64,000 nt of DNA. Origin: Pseudoips prasinana (Eukaryota > Arthropoda > Insecta > Lepidoptera > Nolidae). Positions within the stretch are counted from its first letter, which is position 1. Every line of letters starts with the position of its first letter. The notes under the pieces were generated by a model. That model did not search any database and had not been told where the DNA came from. It saw only the letters and a program-made list of their open reading frames with translations. Positions 10,301 through 22,300 of the stretch are shown here, one piece after another. The DNA lies in contig OX621264.1 in assembly GCA_951640165.1 (NCBI GenBank), positions 1,121,001 to 1,185,000 of the forward strand. The letters run 5' to 3'. A program made the position numbers and the translations under genes.

Positions 10301-13300
10301 CATCACGTAGAAATTTATCTTTATAATTATTCTAGGCTACACAAACTAAACATTATGCGGAGAAGTCGACATTTTCAATAACAGATTGTCCACCTATAAA
10401 AAAATATGTTTTGATATTATTAAGTAATGTTAATTTTAACTGTTTTATCATTAATATTCTCTTTGTTTTTTATGTTAATTTTGTTTCCTAAATTTTAATT
10501 TTATTTTAGCTATAGTATTTTTCATTTTATATTTAGTTTTAGTTGTTATATATTTTTTGTTTTTGAAGTTATACTTCTTTTGGCGCGATGGAGAAAAATG
10601 ATGAGAGTGAATTTTTACGATGCGCGCGCACACCGACACCAAAAATTTAACAGCATGAAGTTAGTTCTAGGTGGTATGAGAGTGAACAGCATGAAGTTAG
10701 TTCTAGGTGGTATGAGAGTGAACAGCATGAAGTTAGTTCTAGGTGGTATGAGAGTGAACAGCATGAAGTTAGCTCTAGGTGGTATGAGAGTGAACAGCAT
10801 GAAGTTAGCTCTAGGTGGTATGAGAGTGAATTTTTACGATGCGCGCGCATAGCATGAAGTTAGTTCTAGGTGGTATGAGAGTGAATTTTTACGATGCGCG
10901 CGCATAGCATGAAGTTAGTTCTAGGTGGTATGAGAGTGAATTTTTACGATGCGCGCGCATAGCATGAAGTTAGTTCTAGGTGGTATGAGAGTGAATTATT
11001 ACGATGCGCGCGCATAGCATGAAGTTAGTTCTAGGTGGTATGAGAGTGAATTTTTACGATGCGCGCGCATAGCATGAAGTTAGTTCTAGGTGGTATGAGA
11101 GTGAATTTTTACGATGCGCGCGCATAGCATGAAGTTAGTTCTAGGTGGTATGAGAGTGAATTTTTACGATGCGCGCGCATAGCATGAAGTTAGTTCTAGG
11201 TGGTATGAGAGTGAATTTTTACGATGCGCGCGCATAGCATGAAGTTAGTTCTAGGTGGTATGAGAGTGAATTTTTACGATGCCCGCGCATGGCATGAAGT
11301 TAGTTCTAGGTGGTATGAGAGTGAATTTTTACGATGCGCGCGCATAGCATGAAGTTAGTTCTAGGTGGTATGAGAGTGAATTTTTACGATGCGCGCGCAT
11401 AGCATGAAGTTAGTTCTAGGTGGTATGACAGTGAATTTTTACGATGCGCGCGCATCGTAAAAATAACAGCATGAAGTTAGTTCTAGGTGGTATGAAAATT
11501 GATAACTATGTTCAAGTTGTATATTAAGAAGTATAACTTCTAACGCGTGTACATAAGTACACACAAGTTGTTTTATTTTTTTACTGATGTCACGAGTGTC
11601 ATGAATCTGTGCATGTTGTGACACCTTAATAAACTGTGCATTTGATTTTAATTTTTAAGTGTTGTATTTAGACTATCAATAATTTAACAGTTACTGGTTG
11701 TCCTAAATTAATAAATTACCTTCCTAATTCACAAGGTACCAACTGGAATGGAAATCAGACTTAATCATACCAGAGATAAGGCACCATTTGATCAGAAATA
11801 ATATTCGTAGTCGCACAGCTGGCGCAGTGACAGTGGCTAGGGGGGCTCACCGTTGTGGTGCTTGTTGCGCAGCTTGTTGAGCAGGTTGGTCGCGTTGTCG
11901 CACAGCTGGCGCAGTGACAGTGGCTAGGGGGGCTCACCGTTGTGGTGCTTGTTGCGCAGCTTGTTGAGCAGGTTGGTCGCGTTGTCGCACAGCTGGCGCA
12001 GTGACAGTGGCTAGGGGGGCTCACCTTTGTGGTGCTTGTTGCGCAGCTTGTTGAGCAGGTTGGTCGCGTTGTCGCACAGCTGGCGCAGTGACAGTGGCTA
12101 GGGGGGCTCACCGTTGTGGTGCTTGTTGCGCAGCTTGTTGAGCAGGTTGGTCGCGTCGAAGCCCGCGTTGTCGCACAGCTGGCGCAGTGACAGTGGCTAG
12201 GGGGGCTCACCGTTGTGGTGCTTGTTGCGCAGCTTGTTGAGCAGGTTGGTCGCGTTGTCGCACAGCTGGCGCAGTGACAGTGGCTAGGGGGGCTCACCGT
12301 TGTGGTGCTTGTTGCGCAGCTTGTTGAGCAGGTTGGTCGCGTCGAAGCCCGCGTTGTCGCACAGCTGGCGCAGTGACAGTGGCTAGGGGGGCTCACCGTT
12401 GTGGTGCTTGTTGCGCAGCTTGTTGAGCAGGTTGGTCGCGTCGAAGCCCGCGTTGTCGCACAGCTGGCGCAGTGACAGTGGCTAGGGGGCTCACCGTTGT
12501 GGTGCTTGTTGCGCAGCTTGTTGAGCAGGTTGGTCGCGTCGAAGCCCGCGTTGTCGCACAGCTGGCGCAGTGACAGTGGCTAGGGGGGCTCACCGTTGTG
12601 GTGCTTGTTGCGCAGCTTGTTGAGCAGGTTGGTCGCGTTGTCGCACAGCTGGCGCAGTGACAGTGGCTAGGGGGCTCACCGTTGTGGTGCTTGTTGCGCA
12701 GCTTGTTGAGCAGGTTGGTCGCGTCGAAGCCCGCGTTGTCGCACAGCTGGCGCAGTGACAGTGGCTAGGGGGGCTCACCGTTGTGGTGCTTGTTGCGCAG
12801 CTTGTTGAGCAGGTTGGTCGCGTCGAAGCCCGCGTTGTCGCACAGCTGGCGCAGTGACAGTGGCTAGGGGGGCTCACCGTTGTGGTGCTTGTTGCGCAGC
12901 TTGTTGAGCAGGTTGGTCGCGTTGTCGCACAGCTGGCGCAGTGACAGTGGCTAGGGGGGCTCATCGTTGTGGTGCTTGTTGCGCAGCTTGTTGAGCAGGT
13001 TGGTCGCGTCGAAGCCCGCGTTGTCGCACAGCTGGCGCAGTGACAGTGGCTAGGGGGGCTCACCGTTGTGGTGCTTGTTGCGCAGCTTGTTGAGCAGGTT
13101 GGTCGCGTCGAAGCCCGCGTTGTCGCACAGATGGCGCAGTGACAGTGGCTAGGGGGGCTCACCGTTGTGGTGCTTGTTGCGCAGCTTGTTGAGCAGGTTG
13201 GTCGCGTCGAAGCCCGCGTTGTCGCACAGCTGGCGCAGTGACAGTGGCTAGGGGGGCTCACCGTTGTGGTGCTTGTTGCGCAGCTTGTTGAGCAGGTTGG

Positions 13301-16300
13301 TCGCGTCGAAGCCCGCGTTGTCGCACAGCTGGCGCAGTGACAGTGGCTAGGGGGGCTCACCGTTGTGGTGCTTGTTGCGCAGCTTGTTGAGCAGGTTGGT
13401 CGCGTCGAAGCCCGCGTTGTCGCACAGCTGGCGCAGTGACAGTGGCTAGGGGGGCTCACCGTTGTGGTGCTTGTTGCGCAGCTTGTTGAGCAGGTTGGTC
13501 GTGTCGAAGCCCGCGTTGTCGCACAGCTGGCGCAGTGACAGTGGCTAGGGGGGCTCACCGTTGTGGTGCTTGTTGCGCAGCTTGTTGAGCAGGTTGGTCG
13601 CGTCGAAGCCCGCGTTGTCGCACAGCTGGCGCAGTGACAGTGGCTAGGGGGGCTCACCGTTGTGGTGCTTGTTGCGCAGCTTGTTGAGCAGGTTGGTCGC
13701 GTTGTCGCACAGCTGGCGCAGTGACAGTGGCTAGGGGGGCTCATCGTTGTGGTGCTTGTTGCGCAGCTTGTTGAGCAGGTTGGTCGCGTTGTCGCACAGC
13801 TGGCGCAGTGACAGTGGCTAGGGGGGCTCACCGTTGTGGTGCTTGTTGCGCAGCTTGTTGAGCAGGTTGGTCGCGTCGAAGCCCGCGTTGTCGCACAGCT
13901 GGCGCAGTGACAGTGGCTAGGGGGGCTCACCGTTGTGGTGCTTGTTGCGCAGCTTGTTGAGCAGGTTGGTCGCGTCGAAGCCCGCGTTGTCGCACAGCTG
14001 GCGCAGTGACAGTGGCTAGGGGGGCTCACCGTTGTGGTGCTTGTTGCGCAGCTTGTTGAGCAGGTTGGTCGCGTTGTCGCACAGCTGGCGCAGTGACAGT
14101 GGCTAGGGGGCTCACCGTTGTGGTGCTTGTTGCGCAGCTTGTTGAGCAGGTTGGTCGCGTCGAAGCCCGCGTTGTCGCACAGCTGGCGCAGTGACAGTGG
14201 CTAGGGGGGCTCACCGTTGTGGTGCTTGTTGCGCAGCTTGTTGAGCAGGTTGGTCGCGTCGAAGCCCGCGTTGTCGCACAGCTGGCGCAGTGACAGTGGC
14301 TAGGGGGGCTCACCGTTGTGGTGCTTGTTGCGCAGCTTGTTGAGCAGGTTGGTCGCGTTGTCGCACAGCTGGCGCAGTGACAGTGGCTAGGGGGGCTCAT
14401 CGTTGTGGTGCTTGTTGCGCAGCTTGTTGAGCAGGTTGGTCGCGTCGAAGCCCGCGTTGTCGCACAGCTGGCGCAGTGACAGTGGCTAGGGGGGCTCACC
14501 GTTGTGGTGCTTGTTGCGCAGCTTGTTGAGCAGGTTGGTCGCGTCGAAGCCCGCGTTGTCGCACAGCTGCCGCAGTGACAGTGGCTAGGGGGGCTCACCG
14601 TTGTGGTGCTTGTTGCGCAGCTTGTTGAGCAGGTTGGTCGCGTCGAAGCCCGCGTTGTCGCACAGCTGGCGCAGTGACAGTGGCTAGGGGGGCTCACCGT
14701 TGTGGTGCTTGTTGCGCAGCTTGTTGAGCAGGTTGGTCGCGTCGAAGCCCGCGTTGTCGCACAGCTGGCGCAGTGACAGTGGCTAGGGGGGCTCACCGTT
14801 GTGGTGCTTGTTGCGCAGCTTGTTGAGCAGGTTGGTCGCGTTGTCGCACAGCTGGCGCAGTGACAGTGGCTAGGGGGGCTCATCGTTGTGGTGCTTGTTG
14901 CGCAGCTTGTTGAGCAGGTTGGTCGCGTCGAAGCCCGCGTTGTCGCACAGCTGGCGCAGTGACAGTGGCTAGGGGGGCTCACCGTTGTGGTGCTTGTTGC
15001 GCAGCTTGTTGAGCAGGTTGGTCGCGTTGTCGCACAGCTGGCGCAGTGACAGTGGCTAGGGGGGCTCATCGTTGTGGTGCTTGTTGCGCAGCTTGTTGAG
15101 CAGGTTGGTCGCGTTGTCGCACAGCTGGCGCAGTGACAGTGGCTAGGGGGGCTCACCGTTGTGGTGCTTGTTGCGCAGCTTGTTGAGCAGGTTGGTCGCG
15201 TCGAAGCCCGCGTTGTCGCACAGCTGGCGCAGTGACAGTGGCTAGGGGGGCTCACCGTTGTGGTGCTTGTTGCGCAGCTTGTTGAGCAGGTTGGTCGCGT
15301 TGTCGCACAGCTGGCGCAGTGACAGTGGCTAGGGGGGCTCATCGTTGTGGTGCTTGTTGCGCAGCTTGTTGAGCAGGTTGGTCGCGTTGTCGCACAGCTG
15401 GCGCAGTGACAGTGGCTAGGGGGGCTCACCGTTGTGGTGCTTGTTGCGCAGCTTGTTGAGCAGGTTGGTCGCGTTGTCGCACAGCTGGCGCAGTGACAGT
15501 GGCTAGGGGGGCTCACCGTTGTGGTGCTTGTTGCGCAGCTTGTTGAGCAGGTTGGTCGCGTCGAAGCCCGCGTTGTCGCACAGCTGGCGCAGTGACAGTG
15601 GCTAGGGGGGCTCACCGTTGTGGTGCTTGTTGCGCAGCTTGTTGAGCAGGTTGGTCGCGTCGAAGCCCGCGTTGTCGCACAGCTGCCGCAGTGACAGTGG
15701 CTAGGGGGGCTCACCGTTGTGGTGCTTGTTGCGCAGCTTGTTGAGCAGGTTGGTCGCGTCGAAGCCCGCGTTGTCGCACAGCTGGCGCAGTGACAGTGGC
15801 TAGGGGGGCTCACCGTTGTGGTGCTTGTTGCGCAGCTTGTTGAGCAGGTTGGTCGCGTCGAAGCCCGCGTTGTCGCACAGCTGGCGCAGTGACAGTGGCT
15901 AGGGGGGCTCACCGTTGTGGTGCTTGTTGCGCAGCTTGTTGAGCAGGTTGGTCGTGTCGAAGCCCGCGTTGTCGCACAGCTGGCGCAGTGACAGTGGCTA
16001 GGGGGGCTCACCGTTGTGGTGCTTGTTGCGCAGCTTGTTGAGCAGGTTGGTCGCGTTGTCGCACAGCTGGCGCAGTGACAGTGGCTAGGGGGCTCACCGT
16101 TGTGGTGCTTGTTGCGCAGCTTGTTGAGCAGGTTGGTCGCGTCGAAGCCCGCGTTGTCGCACAGCTGGCGCAGTGACAGTGGCTAGGGGGGCTCACCGTT
16201 GTGGTGCTTGTTGCGCAGCTTGTTGAGCAGGTTGGTCGCGTCGAAGCCCGCGTTGTCGCACAGCTGGCGCAGTGACAGTGGCTAGGGGGCTCACCGTTGT

Positions 16301-19300
16301 GGTGCTTGTTGCGCAGCTTGTTGAGCAGGTTGGTCGCGTCGAAGCCCGCGTTGTCGCACAGCTGGCGCAGTGACAGTGGCTAGGGGGGCTCACCGTTGTG
16401 GTGCTTGTTGCGCAGCTTGTTGAGCAGGTTGGTCGTGTCGAAGCCCGCGTTGTCGCACAGCTGGCGCAGTGACAGTGGCTAGGGGGGCTCACCGTTGTGG
16501 TGCTTGTTGCGCAGCTTGTTGAGCAGGTTGGTCGCGTTGTCGCACAGCTGGCGCAGTGACAGTGGCTAGGGGGCTCACCGTTGTGGTGCTTGTTGCGCAG
16601 CTTGTTGAGCAGGTTGGTCGCGTCGAAGCCCGCGTTGTCGCACAGCTGGCGCAGTGACAGTGGCTAGGGGGGCTCACCGTTGTGGTGCTTGTTGCGCAGC
16701 TTGTTGAGCAGGTTGGTCGCGTTGTCGCACAGCTGGCGCAGTGACAGTGGCTAGGGGGGCTCACCGTTTTATTTTATTTTATTTTATTTTATTTTTCAGT
16801 TTAGAAAACTTACAGCTAATTAAATAATAATAAGGTTGTATGTTTAAATTAAGGCCAATAACAAGTTTTCACTTATAGTATTTAAATTATTGGTAATTAA
16901 AGGCAGTACAGGCACACAAGACAGCGGTGATGATAAATCATTACATTTTACGAAAAATATTTGTTACATAAGGCCTTTTTTACTTGTGAAGCACTCATAT
17001 TAAAGGGATCCATGTCAATTCTCTGGCACGCGTCATTGTACAGATGGCAAGCCCTCAACAGAAACGAGTTTCTTCTATAGTTACTCTGTGCGGCAGGAGT
17101 ATGAAGAAGGTGGTATCTTCGAAGTAACGCCGACGGTACGCGCAAACCTATCTTACTAACAAGTTCAGTAACATCGGTCGATCCGTTCATAATGTTATGT
17201 AAAAGAGAAATATCCGCTATTTTTCTACGCTCCTGAAGAGGAAGCAGGTGGAACTTTCTGCAACGACTAAAGTAATTGGGTAAATATGTTTTTGATTTGA
17301 ACTGAATGTACCGTAGGAATTTCTTTTGAATATTTTCCAAACGTGATATATATATTTCATAGTTGGGGTTCCATACCTGTGAAGCATATTCTAAGTGGCT
17401 ACGGACATATGCACAATACAAGATTTTAACAGTTTTAATGTTTTTAAATTCGCTGGAAATTCTGAAAATGAAGCCTAGAGCTTTAGAAGCTCTATTGACT
17501 ATGTTCTCAATGTGTGCATCAAATAAGAGCTTTGAGTCAAATGTCACCCCCAGATCTTTGATAGTACTTGCCCTAGCTATCACAGTATCCGATAGCTTGT
17601 ATGGGTGAACTAAGGGATTAGGCTTTCTTGTAAAGGAACAAACATAGCACTTCGAGACATTCAGCTCAAGTTTGTTTTGCAAGCAGTATGTTTGGAAGCG
17701 ATATAAATCAGCCTGTAGGCAAAGAGTATCCTCATGACACGTTATGTTTTGCATAATCTTCATGTCATCTGCATACAGTACGATCTTTGATGTATGAAAA
17801 CAGTATGTGATGTCATTTATAAATATATTAAATAAAAGGGGTCCCAACAACGATCCCTGTGGAACTCCCGAGGGAATATACCTTGGCTGAGACGAATAGC
17901 CCTTTAGCACGATAACTTGACTCCTATTCTCAACGTATGATGAGAACCATCTAAATAAGTTACCTCTAATACCTATTTGTAGTAATTTACGTTTGAGTTC
18001 AAAATGGTCTATTCGGTCGAAACATTTGCTATAGTCAGTGTATATAACGTCTACTTGCGACCTCTTAGACATATGTTCCGATATAAAATCACTACAAACA
18101 ACAAGGTTTGACGTCGTGGAGCGGCCTTTCAAAAATCCGTGCTGATTTTCGCTAAAGTTGAGCTTAATAGCAGAATAAAGTTGTTTGTGTACAATTTTTT
18201 CTAGTATTTTAGCGAACACGCAAAGTTTAGAGATTGGTCTATAATTCTCCACTTCATCTTTAGGTCCTTTTTTATGAATTGGAGTTACATACGCTGACTT
18301 CCAGACGGTGGGGACCACACCCTCCTCAAAGGAACGCTTGAATAGGATGGAAAGGGGTACAGAAAGACATTTAGCAAGATTGAAAACAAAGATTGGTGGA
18401 ATGTTATCAGGACCCGCGGACTTCTTGAGGTCAACTTGTTTGAGTAGCTTGAACACTTCAGCTTCTCGTATCTCAATCGAGTTAATATCCGAACAGTTAT
18501 TTTGACACTGTGGGCTGGTATTTTGTAAGTGCGCCAAAACATCAATGTTGTGGGGTCCAATCGGAAGAAAATTCGAGTAAAAGTAGTCCCCAAACATGTT
18601 ACAGATTTCCTCTCCATTACTCGATGACTGCTCTTTATATTTAAGTATAGAGGGATAAGAATTGGATTGCTGCCTTGACTTAACATATCGCCAGAATGCT
18701 TGGGGGTTTTTTGCGATATCCGATTCGATATTTTCTATGTAATTATCGAACATGACCCCTTCCATGTCCTTGGCTCGCTGTCGTAACGTAACAAAAGAGT
18801 TATAGTCCGATATGTTTCTATATTTTTTAAACTTCTTGTGAGACTTTGCCTTTTCTTTGATAATCTTAATAAGTGCACTCCTGTACCAAGGGGGATATCT
18901 ATCCGCTGATTTTGATGTTCTTGTTGGCACGAAGTTATTTTTAAGTCTGTTCAGAGTATCATAGAAGTATACAATAGAAGTATACAATAGGGGGGCTCAC
19001 CGTTGTGGTGCTTGTTGCGCAGCTTGTTGAGCAGGTTGGTCGCGTTGTCGCACAGCTGGCGCAGTGACAGTGGCTAGGGGGCTCACCGTTGTGGTGCTTG
19101 TTGCGCAGCTTGTTGAGCAGGTTGGTCGCGTCGAAGCCCGCGTTGTCGCACAGCTGGCGCAGTGACAGTGGCTAGGGGGGCTCACCGTTGTGGTGCTTGT
19201 TGCGCAGCTTGTTGAGCAGGTTGGTCGCGTCGAAGCCCGCGTTGTCGCACAGCTGGCGCAGTGACAGTGGCTAGGGGGGCTCACCGTTGTGGTGCTTGTT

Positions 19301-22300
19301 GCGCAGCTTGTTGAGCAGGTTGGTCGCGTTGTCGCACAGCTGGCGCAGTGACAGTGGCTAGGGGGGCTCACCGTTGTGGTGCTTGTTGCGCAGCTTGTTG
19401 AGCAGGTTGGTCGCGTTGTCGCACAGCTGGCGCAGTGACAGTGGCTAGGGGGGCTCACCGTTGTGGTGCTTGTTGCGCAGCTTGTTGAGCAGGTTGGTCG
19501 CGTTGTCGCACAGCTGGCGCAGTGACAGTGGCTAGGGGGGCTCACCGTTGTGGTGCTTGTTGCGCAGCTTGTTGAGCAGGTTGGTCGCGTTGTCGCACAG
19601 CTGGCGCAGTGACAGTGGCTAGGGGGCTCACCGTTGTGGTGCTTGTTGCGCAGCTTGTTGAGCAGGTTGGTCGCGTCGAAGCCCGCGTTGTCGCACAGCT
19701 GGCGCAGTGACAGTGGCTAGGGGGCTCACCGTTGTGGTGCTTGTTGCGCAGCTTGTTGAGCAGGTTGGTCGCGTCGAAGCCCGCGTTGTCGCACAGCTGG
19801 CGCAGTGACAGTGGCTAGGGGGGCTCACCGTTGTGGTGCTTGTTGCGCAGCTTGTTGAGCAGGTTGGTCGCGTCGAAGCCCGCGTTGTCGCACAGCTGGC
19901 GCAGTGACAGTGGCTAGGGGGGCTCACCGTTGTGGTGCTTGTTGCGCAGCTTGTTGAGCAGGTTGGTCGCGTCGAAGCCCGCGTTGTCGCACAGCTGGCG
20001 CAGTGACAGTGGCTAGGGGGGCTCACCGTTGTGGTGCTTGTTGCGCAGCTTGTTGAGCAGGTTGGTCGCGTCGAAGCCCGCGTTGTCGCACAGCTGGCGC
20101 AGTGACAGTGGCTAGGGGGGCTCACCGTTGTGGTGCTTGTTGCGCAGCTTGTTGAGCAGGTTGGTCGCGTCGAAGCCCGCGTTGTCGCACAGCTGGCGCA
20201 GTGACAGTGGCTAGGGGGGCTCACCGTTGTGGTGCTTGTTGCGCAGCTTGTTGAGCAGGTTGGTCGCGTCGAAGCCCGCGTTGTCGCACAGCTGGCGCAG
20301 TGACAGTGGCTAGGGGGGCTCACCGTTGTGGTGCTTGTTGCGCAGCTTGTTGAGCAGGTTGGTCGCGTCGAAGCCCGCGTTGTCGCACAGCTGGCGCGGC
20401 ACGGCCTCGAAGGCGCGTGCTGCGGCGGCCAGCAGCAGCTGCTCCTTGCCCGCCACCTGCTTGGCCGTGGCGCGCAGGTGCTTGGAGATCTCCATGTCGA
20501 TGGCGCCGCCGCCTGCGGACACCGCCACGTTATCACGGGAACATAGCACCACTCTCGAAAATAGGAAATCATAAATAAATTTGAATCAGCACCTCCAACC
20601 AATCTGCGGTAAGCGCTCTGCGTCAAGCTACGAACGATACACGCTGGCAGATTAAATTTAGGATACCCTTGCTAACACCCTTCCAGAGGATGTAGGTATT
20701 ATCCATCGGCCGTTTACTAGAAACAGGGCCGACTGAGTTTTAGAAGATTTTTTTTTCCACAAAAACACTGCTTTGAATTTGAACCTCATTATATACGGTT
20801 GAACATGCTACCGCTAGACCAACGAGAAAAATTGTAAAAAATTCATATATCTATATGTGTATGTATGTCTCCCTCACCCGCGACGACGGCGTCGTTCTTG
20901 ATGGTGCGGCGCACGATCATGATGGCGTCGTGCAGCGAGCGCTCCGTCTCCTCCAGGAACTGCTCCGCGCCGCCGCGCAGGATCAGCGTGCACGTCTTGG
21001 CCGCCGGGCAGCCTGGGAGACATTATGGATTTACGAAACAGGACATTACATATTATAAATGTCTTTCACACAATAGCTGCAGTGACGCGCCGACCGGCTA
21101 CGTGAATTCGACACATTTTTTAGGGTTAAACGGGACCCTATTACGAAGACTTCGCCGTCTGTCTGTCCGTCTGTCACCACGCTATATCTCATGAACCGTG
21201 ATAGGCAGTTGAAATTTTCACAGATGATGTATATCTGTTGCCGCTATATAAACGCTACAACAAAACCTGAAACTTTTTGCTCGTTTTTATACATAATGGT
21301 ACTGAACCCGTCGTGCGAGAGTCCGACTCGCACTTTGCCAGATATTTTTTAATAAGCAGTCGTCCGTCCAAGTACTTTTAAGAAAGGAACCTTAGCATAT
21401 GAGGATCCAGAGGTTTTATGGATCTTTCCTCAACACCGCAATAAAAATAACAATAGTTAGGTGTGTATCTTGTTATTATTTAATCTATCGTAATAAGTTC
21501 ATAAGTATAGGGTTATTTGTAAAACACCAACAACCTCCCAGGACAAGATAGCTAACACCATAAGCAACAACTTTTGTTCTACACCTTTTCATAATTTATT
21601 AAGATTTTTTATTAATAACACCTTTAAGAAGAGACTATAAAACTGCAATGACATTGACTGCAGACTTCTGGACGGTACTGAAATGGTTCGAGTAGCCAAA
21701 TAAGGTGTCACCTTATTTGGCCAATCGAATGCGAAATATGAGGCCAATAATAGCAGAAACGAGAGGTTATTAGTGGAATACTATCTCGCAACAAACTAAC
21801 AAAACGCAATTGAATGACCTAATTCTTTTATTGCTAAAATACTCATCATCATATTTTTTTTTTATAAATACAATGATCTATGTACAAAATAATTTACTAC
21901 TTATTCTAATATATCTAATTTTAATTTATCTAGTTAACTTGTGACTGTATCAACTTTAGATTTGGACTAGATTTGGACTCAATGAAAGGTTTTGAATTTG
22001 AATGTGTAAATAAAATGCAAATCTACTAAAAATCTAATTGCTAACCAGAGGGAGCCACTTCTTTGTCATTATAACCTGAGGAGTAGAGGATATAAGTAGG
22101 TATGTGAGGGTTAGAATAAGGTTCTTAAAATTGGTCTTAGAGGCTTGCCACCAAATTTACAGGTTCTGCAACCGGTACCATTAGTACAGATTCCTTATCG
22201 GTAATTAGCGGTTCTTGTAATATTAGTACCTGGGTACTGGTTCCCTATCGGTAATTAGCGGTTCTTGTAATATTAGTACCTGGGTACTGGTTCCCTATCG

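Noticed and set aside
11812..20323. CRISPR-like array of regular repeats
   Set aside because: Units are contiguous without unique spacers, the host is an insect, and the unit is plainly derived from CCT7 exon 11.
11812..20323. Multiple tandem copies of exon 11 as mutually exclusive exons
   Set aside because: Copies contain only the 3' part of the exon and a donor. No acceptor precedes them, and long insertions would bring in-frame stops.
11761..20626. Very long minus-strand Cys/Ser/Thr-rich repetitive open frames across the array (up to 661 codons)
   Set aside because: They exist because the 99- and 87-bp units are multiples of three and lack stops in that frame. They are out of frame with CCT7 and break wherever a unit has one G fewer, so no real protein is supported.
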